Of a stretch of DNA of 64,000 bases, positions 52,401-62,533 are shown piece after piece; position 1 is the stretch's first letter, and each line of letters begins with the position of its first letter. The translations under genes were made by a program, and so were the position numbers. Under the pieces are notes generated by a model, which made no database searches, was not told the origin of the DNA, and was given only the letters and a program-made list of their open reading frames with translations. The stretch is from Polytrichum commune (Eukaryota; Streptophyta; Polytrichopsida; Polytrichales; Polytrichaceae): contig OX485803.1 of NCBI GenBank assembly GCA_950295325.1, forward strand, positions 68,279,554-68,343,553, given 5' to 3'.

Positions 52401-54431
52401 TCTCTTATTGGAGCAAGAGCGACTGCGGGCATTGGCGCAACCTCCAACTAGTGCGGACTTGATCACGCAAGTGATTCGAGGCATGTGGGCGCAGGGTTTG
52501 GTGGTGGCTCCCCCGGGCTCATTTCCACACTTGCCCCCCGGCTTCCCTCCCCAGAACATTCCTCCGCAGCCCGTGCCGCAATCCTCCTTCAGCTTTCAGC
52601 ACATGGTTCCCCCCCACGTCCGTCCGTATCCGCCGGTGCAACAAGCGGATGACCCCAATATATGGCGCCTTCCCGGGTCTTCTAGACCTGTGACCCCCCC
52701 ACCACTTCGGCCGCCCTTGGTGATCCCCCCGCCCCATCAGCAGGACGACCCCCACATGTTTGGGTCGTCCGACCCAAACCCGCCCCCCCTTACAGTGCAA
52801 CAAGGCCAATCTCATGATGCACGAGAGTTTGGGTCGGCCGACCCAAACCCCGTTACCGCTCAGTCTTCAATGGACCAGCATGGGTCTGAAAGAGACACAC
52901 CCATGCCTGATGTTGAAGGTCCTCGAGGGCCTGGTGATACCTCTACTCCTATCCCAATCGATGAACCTATGCATGATGCACATGCGGAGGTTGGGTTAGG
53001 AGAAGGTCCTGACACTGAGCGCTTGCAGGACAGGGGTGCTGACATCGTCGGAGAAGGCGGTGGCAAGAGAGAACGACAAGCGGAGGCGGTGGAGGCTTCC
53101 ATGGCGTCCAGGCATGACCAGGGAGAGGTAATACACTGAGACCTCCTCAGTTTGGGTCGCTCGACCCAAACTCCTGGTCTATTGTCTTGTTGCCGTGGTC
53201 GTGTCCCCCCTAGCTAGGAGGAACTGCCCCCACCCCGTCCATCCGCTCTCGCATCCCTTCAGCCCCCCCCCCCCCGACGATCACTAACGTCGCCCGTCCC
53301 ACGATTTTACTCGAACTTGGAGGCGTGCACACAATTTTGTAGATGTTGTATTAGGATAGTTTGAACGGATCGTTCAACGCGGCTTCGCACCCCTAGGCAT
53401 TTTGTACATAGAGCATTGCAACCAATAAAATTATTATTTTGTGCCCTTATGTTTGTTTTCGTGTTCAAATGTATATTTTTTCCTCTTGCCCCCTCTTGCA
53501 TTTGTATGGCCGCCTATGCATAGTGGTTCTTGTATTTTTCACAGAAAATATTGTATTCACTTTAAGTGGACATAGCATGACATAGTCTTCCCCCGCCTTA
53601 TGTCGCTCGTCTCCACAGGGATCGGAGCATAGCGTCGCGGCTCCCCGCCGGGCCTCTCCAAGAAGCGAGGAAGGTAGCGCGATGGTCCCCCCCATTTTAC
53701 CCGTTCCACCTTTGCCGCCTAAGACCCGGTTCCTGGTGTTAGACCTCAACGGGGTCCTCGTCCAATGCGTTCATTGCCCGAGGACCCCCACGGTGCCCTT
53801 TTGCAAGCCCGAGGACGCGAATTACGACAGGCCGCCCACGTTCATAAAGAGCAAGCTAGTTCACCTCCGCCCGTGGCTTCGGACCTTCCTCCAGATCGCC
53901 CAACAACGATGGTGGGTGGTCGTGTGGAGCTCCATGAAGGCCGAGAACACCAATGCAGTCGTGGAGTTCATTTTCAAGGGCATCGAGCCCCCCTGCATGG
54001 TCCTAGCACAGGAAGCCTGTAGAATATTGTACACACCGGACGGCAAAGTCGTCAAAAAACCAAACAACCCCGCTTCCCCCCAATACCTCAAGGTCTTGAA
54101 GCCCATTTTTTGGGACCAGCGTCCGTCATTGATAGGTGTCCCCTACGACGTCCGTCCCACCCGGGAGAACACGCTCATGGTGGACGACAGCGCCGCAAAG
54201 AACATGTTGAACCCGACGGCCAACTTAATAGTTTGCCCTACGTGGACGGTCGAGAAGGTCCGGGACCGATTTTTGTTAGACCTTAGTAAATACCTCCAGG
54301 CGCTCAGGGGAAGCGGACTACCTGTAAACAATTTTGTTAGGAATAATCCGATAGGCGAGAGATACTTGGATCCACGAGACCATTTGTACAGAGAGTTGTT
54401 CTCTCACGCGAAATTTAACAAGCTCATTTGA
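46448..54431 (+). CDS. Methyltransferase-like / FCP1-phosphatase-like fusion protein of element 1, one in-frame stop
   Basis: Five exons: 46448-46709, 48743-49836, 50110-51441, 51628-53127 and 53619-54431. All phases agree; about 1666 residues with one internal TAG at 49555-49557. The N-terminal third is unrecognised, with a basic Ser/Thr/Pro-rich linker. Exons 3-4 resemble a beta-class (N6/N4) DNA methyltransferase. A region with FGIIDFRSIPGS lies where the DPPY motif would be. Later comes GDCIFNVFGGTKPVFAGM followed by MLGLNVYSYVD, where the AdoMet motif FxGxG would be. Key residues are altered, so activity is doubtful. Exon 4 continues with an acidic stretch, coiled coil and Pro-rich tail. 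Exon 5 is an FCP1/HAD-like domain: FLVLDLNGVLV, VVVWSS and LMVDDSAAKN. The second catalytic Asp is Asn. Exon 5 could also be a separate gene, but splice phase and the related copy support the join. Confidence 0.6.
46760..48742 (+). other. Intron 1 of the large element gene with an LTR-like insertion
   Basis: 47390-47480 has TATATAA followed by a C/T-rich start region and a GTGCTCC stem, like a plant LTR promoter. 47924-48066 has about five copies of an 18-base unit near GAGCTGGGTTTATGAAG. A 70-codon frame at 48348-48560 (SETSYSSDTEYTSDSSSGS) could be the start of a gag-like ORF. Ends and protease/RT domains are not seen, so this is a fragment at best. Confidence 0.35.
49858..50005. repeat. 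Four palindromes in regular tandem, intron 2 of the element gene
   Basis: Four copies of the 22-base palindrome with centre CT, spaced 40 bases apart by a conserved spacer like TTTCTTCATACA. The nearly identical spacers point to recent local amplification. Confidence 0.95.
51471..51530. repeat. Two palindromes in intron 3 of the element gene
   Basis: Two copies with centre CT, starting at about 51472 and 51507, lie between the exons that together encode the FGGTKPVFAGM-MLGLNVYS region. Confidence 0.95.
52757..52850. repeat. Two palindromes inside coding exon 4
   Basis: Copies at about 52757 and 52828 with centres TC and GC are in the reading frame and encode FGSSDPNP and FGSADPNP. A further intronic copy follows at about 53150. 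Confidence 0.9.
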
Positions 54432-54435
54432 GGCA

Positions 54436-54437
<2 letters not shown>

Positions 54438-54473
<36 letters not shown>
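54438..54473. repeat. (GT)n microsatellite after the FCP1-like stop codon
   Basis: About 16 GT units begin seven bases after the stop of the FCP1-like exon. It may sit in the 3' untranslated region or spacer before the next ORF. Confidence 0.9.
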
Positions 54474-54476
<3 letters not shown>

Positions 54477-54582
54477 CGCCCGCCCACTTTGTGTAATATA
54501 TGCTTCATATGTATCTTGATTTTCACGCGCTCTAGCAAACCCTCTTCCTTTGGGTTTTGTTTCGTTTCCTTTTTTGCGCCAG

Positions 54583-55388
54583 CGTTTGGAGCCCTCGATT
54601 GACATCGTCAGTGAGTCAGAGTTGGGGAGCTTCTTCTACGAGACCGTTTACGACGCCGCGTCAACCATTGACTACTCCAAGGAGCCTATTGACGCCGGCA
54701 TCGTCGATAGCCCCCCACCCAAGCAAATCTTACGGCGATCTCCGTCCCCGTCGCCGCTCAAGGGCATAAATCGCAAATGCGTCCGGACATCCCCCTCTCG
54801 GCCCGGCGGAAGTATTACACCTCAACAGCGGCTGCGGATGGACGCACGGCCAACGAAGAGTGGAACCCTTCCTATTCCTTTGCGGGACGCCTTGCCCCTC
54901 CTTGCCAACTCCGATGGGAACGCCCCCGGTGACAAGGTGAACCCCCCCCCCTCTCTAAAACATGGTTAACCGCGCATTACAATCATTTTGCACTTAAAAA
55001 ATGATCGTGTGACACGTTTGGGTCTTCCTCCCTAAACTAACACATGTGGTCTTGCAATGACGCGTTGCAGGTTGCTCCCACCCGTAAACCTATGCGGTCT
55101 AGTGCGTCCATCGAGTTCGAGCGTATGTACGCCATGACCAGAAATGCGAGACAATCCACTTCATCGTATTCGAATTCTTCGACGTATATTTCGGGCGGCC
55201 GACGGACTCCAAAATGTCTTACGGATGGCGGTCACCCCAAGAATGGCTATAGTCGCGGGGCGGAGATTTTCAGGAATGTTGAAGCAATGCGAGCAAAAGA
55301 AGCCGCAGCAAAAGAAAAAGAGGCAAAAGAAAAAGAGGCAAAAGATAAAAAAGCAAAAGAAAAAGAGGCAATCTCCGAGGCTAGATAG
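54583..55388 (+). CDS. Small C-terminal ORF of element 1, function unknown
   Basis: Two exons, 54583-54936 and 55071-55388, phase 0 at each side. The 5' end is undefined: it starts at an acceptor-like site, or at an ATG at 54550 that would lie before it. I do not recognise the family. It is about 224 residues, Ser/Pro/Arg-rich, with FYETVYDAASTIDYSKE, VDSPPPK and SPSPSPLK, then GYSRGAEIFRNVEAMRAKE and a Lys/Glu/Ala-rich end that could be a nuclear signal. The same two-exon layout and the blocks DAAS-DYS, NSPPP and GYSRGPEIFR occur in element 2 at 61422-62427, so it is a conserved element gene rather than a chance frame. Confidence 0.6.
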
Positions 55389-55528
55389 GCCATAGTAGGC
55401 GTAGGGTTTTGGGCCATAGGCAACATCATTTTGGGTCGCACTATCCAATGTATGTGTGGTGTTAGCATGCTATGCATTTTACATGCCATACTTTGTATGT
55501 TTTTTTTGCAATAATATAAGTGTCACAT

Positions 55529-55800
55529 GATTTCCCCTTCAATATGGTCCAAGGTTTGGATTGCCCTAACTAAACCATCACAAATATGAGTTTGGAATAT
55601 TTTGTATGTTATATTATATTGGTTCACATAGTTCCCCTTCAATATGGTCTAAGGGTTTGGAGTGCCCTACCTAAAACATATTCATACAAGATCTCATATT
55701 TTGTGTGCGATAATATGAATGTTTTAAGATTTCCCCTTCAATTTGGCCTAAGGTTTGGATTGCGCATCCTAAACAATCCCAAATATGAGTTATTAATGGG
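55529..55800. repeat. Three subterminal repeats with degenerate palindromes
   Basis: Three copies, about 100 bases apart, of TTCCCCTTCAATATGGTC followed by a 22-base GTTTGG...CTAAAC dyad (55554, 55651, 55752). Same length and outer arms as the main palindrome but an eroded centre. Another degenerate copy is at 55018. Confidence 0.8.
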
Positions 55801-56192
55801 GTTCTTGTTCTAAATACCCGACACAAAGTGTTCGCATCTTACAACTTTCTCCAATATGTGTTCCATTTATCCTTGTTCTTATTTATGTGAATGTCTCAAA
55901 ATGCCCAAAAAGTCTCAATTTAACGAATATAGTGTTAAATGGACTTAAGAGTGATATAAGGTATCAAAAATGGCACTGGACATCTTTAAAGTACTATAGG
56001 GTATGGAATAATAGGTAATTTGGAATTATAAGTAATGCAAGCCATTTTTCTATTAACCCAAAGTAGAAATTTACATAATGATAGCATGTGAAAAAAATAA
56101 GAGAATTGAAAGTAATACCCCCCTATAAAATAGTGGTTGTTCGCACCTATACTCTTAACTTTTTAACACAGTGCCCCCCCCGAGCTTTAATG

Positions 56193-58142
56193 CTAGGCAT
56201 TATTACTCCAGCATGTGGCATATAGTGAAGCCGATGTTGATTTTTGCATAATTGCATACATTTTTACGCCACAACAAGACATCCTTGTGCAATTTTGTAT
56301 GCCAAATGAGGGGATAATGTTATTGTTTTTTTTGCTACAAGGTGCACCATGTCACTATGCCCCCCGACACTCTGCCCCCTTTCACACCGAGGGGGGTGTT
56401 GGGGGAGGGGGGGGGGCTTTTCATATATTATGTACGAAATAATTTGAGTGTAAGAAGGGTATTATTTAAGGATTTCTTGTACATAGTATACATGAGGGAG
56501 AAATGTTCTTTTTCTCTAGTTCATATATTTAAAAAGGTTGTTAACAACTTTAAAGTAAAGCTAGGTGTATAAAAGGTCTTAAGGTTTAGTTGACAACATT
56601 GTGTTAGTTTCATCCAATTCACATTTTCTCCCATTGTTGTCATATGGTAATAGTCCTTCATGACTACCCTATTCATTCTTGTTAGGGTTTGCATTTGGGT
56701 TGTTATAGCACTAGATTGCTCGTAACTTATTGCAGCTCAATAGCATTAGATTACTTGTAGTTATAGAAACGTAATACTAGAAAGAATGAGGTTGTAATAA
56801 GCCTACAAGACTGGTCGGTAGTGGGGGAAGATTTAACCCATTTTGTCTCTGAATGATTTGGCATGGAGTGTATCATCCCTATAGAACTTTGTGGCGTCAT
56901 TGCACCTTAAATTTGTCACCAATTAGGGTTTAACGTTTGGTTCCTCAGACCATTATTTCTTACTATGCAACCTCCACGTTCGACCTTTTCGTAAATTTCC
57001 TACTTATTTCACTCAATTCCGAATGAAATCACCATTCCAGTTCGAAGTTGTGATTTGCTAGCAATTGTGACTTTGAATTGGCCATTTTGTGTCTGTGAAT
57101 GTTTGGCATGAAGCGCATTATCCCTAAAGAATTCTCTGGTGTCCTTTTACCCTGTATTTGTAGCCATTAAGGGTTCTAAGGTTTGGTTTCTGAGGCCGTT
57201 CTTATGTTGCTATTCCAGTTTCGGATGTGTAGCTCTGCAAGTCTGGCATGACTGCAACACAAGAAGGAAGGATGGGTTTAGATGAAAGAAATCAAAAGAT
57301 TGATTTCTGGTAGCATGAGTGGTTGTGAGGATCATCAATCTAATTGCAAAGTGGTGTGACTCACAGTTCAGTTTCAGTTGTGGAGGTTCTGGCATGACTG
57401 CAGCGCATGAAGGAAGGAGGGAGGGAAGGAGGGAGGGAGGGTTAAGATAGAATTAGTGGAGATTTTGATGGCACACTTAATTTCCAAGAGTGATTGTATG
57501 GGTTACTTACACAAGCACTGAGATGGGTGAGGTTGCTTTGTAGGTTGATGGCTGGCTGGCTGGCTGCAGACTCGAAAGGCATCCATATTTGTACTCCTGA
57601 CACTTGTGTACCAAAGCTTCGGAGTGGCCGACGACAATGGAGAAGGTGCAATTCTTCATAATATACAATGTTCTTCATTGCAGTGTTCATGTTCACAAGT
57701 AGTCTTTCTATCCTTGTAGTTCACCCGAATGATCATCTTGTGAATTGTGAGAAATATATGGAAATTCGTGTCCTGCGCATGTTGTTGGACACGTAATTCA
57801 TAAGATGTCATATTTCCATCGCAGTTTACCGAGTTTTCATGTGCAGATTTAGACTTACTGTCCTCGGAGTTCACCTGGAATAATCATCTTGTGACTAACG
57901 AAAGATTGATGAAAAATCATGTCCTACACATGTGGTCAAACATGGAATTCATTGTATATTATGTCTTCATCACAGTTTAGTTCTCTAGGAGTTGAGTTCA
58001 CCTTGAATCTTGCGTTTGGAAAGGAATTTATGGAAACTTGTTGTTTTCTGCACATGTATTTGGTCAAGGGAAACATTTGGACTGTATTATTTGCTGTGCC
58101 GTCATGTAAGCTTAGCATGATATTGAGGATCTGTGAACAACG
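56193..58142. other. Host DNA between element 1 and the transporter fragment
   Basis: No supported gene. G-runs are at 56391-56417, a GGGA-type repeat at about 57415-57441 and a TGGC repeat at about 57548-57567. The remainder probably includes decayed upstream parts of the potassium-transporter copy. Confidence 0.45.
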
Positions 58143-59345
58143 GATGAAGAGCTGTCCACTTTCAAGTTAGCCCAGCCTCCGGAGATACCACGGGGAGTTT
58201 GGATTCGCATGCTGTTGGATAAATATGAATGCATCCACACTCGGCTCCTGATCCTCATGTTGCTCGGCACTTGTATGGTCATTGGCGATGGCGTCCTCAT
58301 TCCAGCTATCTCAGGCATAGAATTTAACTTGGTGACCAACCTTCTTGGAACCTTGAGTGAGTCTTTGTAGCTCCAAGATAAAAAAAAATCTTGATTGCAT
58401 TTATGGGTTAAGTTGATGAATCTCACTTTATGAGGGACTGGGTTATGTGTGTCCAAGAAACAAAGCTCGAATGAATCCATGGGTTAAGTTTCACAATCTC
58501 ACGTTGTGAGGAACCGAGTTACATGTGTCCAAGAAAGAAGCTGGAAGGGATCCATGCCATGTTAAGTTGATGAATCTCACTTTGGGACAAACTGGGTTAT
58601 GTGTGGTATGCATGCAGTGTTGTCAGTGATCTCTGGGATTGGATTTGCAGCACCTCATCAATACCAGGGCGAGTATCATTAATATCTGCCTGAATAGAGA
58701 ATGAGCGATCCTAATGTCCAATTTAGCTCGGTGGAGAAGGTCCAACTTGGTGTGATTGTGATGCTTTGTTGATGGGTTGATGGTAACAGATCCGGGATAA
58801 GTCTGGTTCTTCATGCGTGCACATGTGTTAGTATGTGCAAGCGCATTAAAACTTATATTGTACTGGCAGATGTAAAACTGGGCTTGAAAGAAGCTTCGCC
58901 CATGCGATACAATTATGATGGACGAGACTTGACATGATTCTTCCAGCCTCATCATGTAAGAACAAAGATTCCCCTAAACTTACTTTCGCAAGTACTTCGA
59001 GGCCACGAAAAACCACAAGGTATGGCAGGCCGGCAGGCATAGAATGTTGGTATCAAATGTTTTCTTACTCGCAAGTTATTATTGTAATTATGCCTGTGTC
59101 TCTGGCGGTTTTGTGCTGCATTTTGGTCATGCTTTTTTCTCTACAGCACAACGGCACACATCGTGTGCTGTTTCTCTTCGCACCCATCATTATGGCATGG
59201 CTCTTTTGCAACAACACCATCGGGTTGTATAACTTGTTCAACAATAACCTCGAAATCTTGCGAGCAGTGTCTCCCTTACTACTTGTACAACTATTTCAAG
59301 GTGTCTGGAAAGGATGGCTGGATCTCACTTGGCGGTGTTCACCTC
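58143..59345 (+). pseudogene. Potassium transporter (KUP/HAK/KT) pseudogene fragment
   Basis: Three exon-like pieces carry the central part of a KUP/HAK transporter. 58143-58314 encodes DEELSTFKLAQP and LMLLGTCMVIGDGVLIPAIS. 58618-58665 encodes VLSVISGIGFAAPHQ. 59074-59345 encodes FAPIIMAWLFCNNTIGLYN, then YFKVSGKDGWISLGG after a one-base frame change near 59277. The first donor is GC rather than GT and the piece ends without the following GTEAMFAD motif. The N-terminal selectivity region and the C-terminus are missing. Intact proteins have about 12 membrane segments and 750-800 residues; only two or three segments remain. Confidence 0.85.
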
Positions 59346-59399
59346 CGAATCACAGATAGGTTGCATGAATGTCTCCCTTTTTTTTCCCTCAAATTCATG

Positions 59400-60969
59400 T
59401 TACCATGAATTCACATCGACCCCAGAAGCACCTTATTTGCGAGGTGGGGTGAAAAATGTGCAGGAGCGAAGGCCATGTACACTTGGGACACCTTTCTCAG
59501 CTGCACGAGTTAGCAAATAAGAGGCGCATTGCAGTAACATATGTTTCAAAATTGCTTGCAAATACTCTCTATTCATATAGACGCAATCTGGGTTAGAGGG
59601 GTGTGTTTAGGGTTTAGGAGTTTAGGGTAAAAAAGATGGAAGAGGTTTGTTGGAAAATTTTGATTGTTCCATCGGCAGCTTCTATCCAATGCAACTTTCA
59701 AGGAACAACACACTGTCTGAAGGAGTTGTGGCAGTTTTATAAGGCTCATAGGGTAATTAGGATATGTCATAATATGGCATGTATTACACATGACATGCTA
59801 TTATTGCACATTATGTCTTTTGCATTCAATATAATGTCTCATTCATTTGATGAGCTATAGATTTATAATAATTTTTTTGATTTAATGTTTCATACATTTA
59901 TGTTGTTGCGATTGTCCCATTGTACACAGTATCCAATTGTCCCATTCTACATAATTTCCAATTGTCCCATTATACATAATGTCCACTTGTCACTTCTTCA
60001 AGTTGTTCATTCCTCAATAAAGTCCCGATCTGTATATTTCAATATTCTTATGACATTTTCCTTTGAATAAATTCCCAAGTAGCATATTTGCATCGTCCAT
60101 ATAGAATATCCCATCTACACAATTTCTCATGTATAATTGAACATTCTCATTATCAATCAAAGAACATGAGAAAAATTCCCACTCTTTCCACATTCCCTTC
60201 CAAGCCTTGTGAACCACGGGACATGAACTAGACTAGGAGTGGAATGATGCTTGTGTCAACCCAAAATGGCTAATTAAAAAGTGGTGGCCTGAAACGGATG
60301 CAGTTATAGGCCGGATAGGTCTTGTTTCACACCAGTTGGGATCATTTTTGGGTGCCATTGAGTTAACCGTTTTGTGTGCTTCGTATGCATAGTAGGATAT
60401 TTTGATGTTGAAATTAGGGAGATGCTATTGTACAAGTAGGGGGTTTGACTTACTTGCCTCTATGGAAAAATGCAAATAAATATCTATAGGAAATAAAATT
60501 ACGAAGCAACTTGCATTCATCATCATTTCCCTACTCCATCTCTGACAAATATTGCACAAATTTCAAGCCACTCTTTCTAGTCAAATCAACTTATTTTTAC
60601 CATTTTCCATTCTTCTACCTTAGTACATAGTTCCGTACATAGTTTCAAGTATATCTTCTTCGTTGAACATACGTGCTATGATACATAAAAGTAGATGCAT
60701 CCCCCATGAGAAATGAAAGTGTCTTCCAATCGAACCATAATTCTCGTTTCATCCATCTTAGAGACTCAGGCTTGTAGAGGGCTTGGAGAATATATTAAAT
60801 GCAAAATGTTCCTTTTGGACAATTTTGCATCCTTATATTCAAAATTGGGTTTAGGGTCTCCATCAATGGAATTTGGCAGGCACAACAACACAAGGAATGT
60901 AATTTCTCCACGATGTTATTGTTTAAAAATTTACTTGCGAGTGATAGAGTGTAAACTCCAATCAAAGTT
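59400..60969. other. Intergenic stretch up to element 2, no supported gene
   Basis: AT-rich. 59890-59995 repeats AATTGTCCCATT with small variation three times. No convincing open frame. Confidence 0.5.
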
Positions 60970-61421
60970 CTCGGGGGGGGGGGGGGGCAGTGTGTTAAAA
61001 AGTTAAGGATATAGGTGCGAACAACCACTAACACTATATTCGGTATTTGGAGACTTTTTGTTGATTATGAGACTATATAAGGATGCACCTTTCAAAATTG
61101 GACCAGTAATGACGACTAAAAATTCCATATGTATAATGGTATGCTACTATTATTATACATAAAGGCATGGAAGTGAACAAAAATGTGAGGCATACATGAA
61201 AATAGTTGCATATGAAATCACAACTCGTTATGAATGGAAGGGAAGGTGCGAAGAATGAATGGAAGTTGAATGAATTAATTGGGATTGAAATACAATTATA
61301 ATGGAAATACCATCAATGTCTTGAGTAACTTGGAATAGCATAGAAAGTAAGCACTTAAATATGTTCTACACCTAAGCCCATTTAGGGAGTCCGTCCCACT
61401 AGTACGCTTCTAGACGTCACA

Positions 61422-62427
61422 CTAGTCCGACCCATTATTTTTTTTTGCGGCTAAGCCCTTTTTTTTGGCGGCCTCCATGGCTCTAAAAATCTCAGGCCCA
61501 CGACTGTATCCTTGTGTGTTGCCTGGACAGGAATATGTGTCGTTCTTGCATGTTTCAGGACGCGCTCCCGAATTGTAAGAGGTGGTATTATAAGTAGAAT
61601 GCGAGGGTGTTTGCGAAAGGGAACGTCTTGCGCTTCTCCGGAGGGCCAGACAACGATCGGACTCGGAAGATGCGGCCTTGAGGGCGTGCCTATCCAAGGA
61701 GGACGTGGAGGAGGGCCGGGCACCAAGCGAGCGGGTAACCACCTGCGAAACAACGTCATAGGAAGATAAGAATAGGAATGGAGTGGGGAAAATAATGAGG
61801 GCGGTTTGGGATGGGCGCTCGTAAAGAGAACGGCACGCAAACGGAAGACAAGGAAAGCAAAAGCGAGAAAGGGGTTCAGGGTTGAGGAGGGCACCTTGGC
61901 TTTGGGGACGTCCATGCGGGGAACGGTGGGAACGAGGGGGGCGTCGACGGGAGCATCCGGAGCCGATGGAACTATTGCAATTATGTTGGATGGCGGGGGG
62001 GAGTCGAGGAGTGGAGGGCCCACGATCGCGGAGGACGTTGCGGGGGGAGGAACGGAGTCGGCGGGGGAGGTGTGGCAACGGGGGCCTTCCATGCGGAGAC
62101 GCCGGCTCGGCCCGCGACGAGCGACGGCGTCGTCCCTCGAGGGCGAGAGGTGTCCCAAACGAACGAGCGTCCGTTTCTCCTTGGAGAGGGGGGAGGGCGA
62201 CGGGGCGTAGGCGCGGGCGACAAGTGGTGGGGGCGGGCTGTTGACGACGCCGTCGTCGATGCCGACGTCGCGGGAGTAATCCACGGCCGAGGCCGCGTCG
62301 ACCGCCGAGAACTGGTAGAGGGATGGCATTTGGAAGCCCGTGACGTCGCGGGAAGGGGAGGCAGGGGGCGAGAGGGGACGGGAAGGGCCGTCGACCACAG
62401 GGGCGTCGCATATGGGGGCAGACTATG
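61422..62427 (-). CDS. Small C-terminal ORF of element 2, homologue of 54583-55388
   Basis: Exons 62427-61895 and 61742-61422, phase 0, about 284 residues. I do not recognise the family. It shares with the element 1 ORF the blocks DAASAVDYS, VVNSPPP, SPSPLSKEKR, RRLRMEG, and GYSRGPEIFRAMEAAKKK at the end. The Pro/Ala-rich centre is longer here. The 5' boundary is an acceptor-like CCCATAG after a T/G-rich tract, as in the other copy. The stop is TAG at 61422-61424. Strong GC bias opens long shadow frames on both strands here; homology to the other copy decides the frame. Confidence 0.6.
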
Positions 62428-62533
62428 GGCAAGAACAACAACAACAACAATCACAACAACAAAAGACATCCAAAAACGAAGCAAGCATTAGTAAATGTGA
62501 ACCACATGATACAAGCAAAGACATGGAGGCATT

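Larger units (their letters stand above)
36669..56184. mobile_element. 19.5-kb two-gene DNA transposon with palindrome arrays (element 1)
   Basis: Both ends read inward CTCGGGGGGG. The 8-base direct repeat CTTTAATG lies immediately outside, at 36661-36668 and 56185-56192. Inside the ends a perfect 25-base inverted repeat, ACTATATTCG through GAGACTTT, lies at 36767-36791 and 55909-55933. The interior has two divergent genes: a DUF7869-like gene (minus) and a methyltransferase-like/FCP1-like gene (plus), followed by a small ORF. More than 30 copies of a 22-base palindrome are confined to it. An inverted relative begins at 60970. The 8-base duplication argues against CACTA elements (three bases); I cannot name the superfamily. 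Nested inside are a MITE, telomere-type repeats and probably an LTR-like insertion. Confidence 0.8.

Noticed and set aside
54438-54473. GT repeat as a regulatory or Z-DNA element
   Set aside because: An ordinary microsatellite; nothing in the sequence supports a specific role.
36767-55933. Assignment to CACTA transposons because of the CACTATATTC motif
   Set aside because: The motif is 95-250 bases inside the true ends, and the flanking duplication is eight bases, not three.
61981-62491. Long open frames on both strands in the GC-rich part of element 2
   Set aside because: High GC removes stops in all frames. Only the frame matching the element 1 ORF has support.
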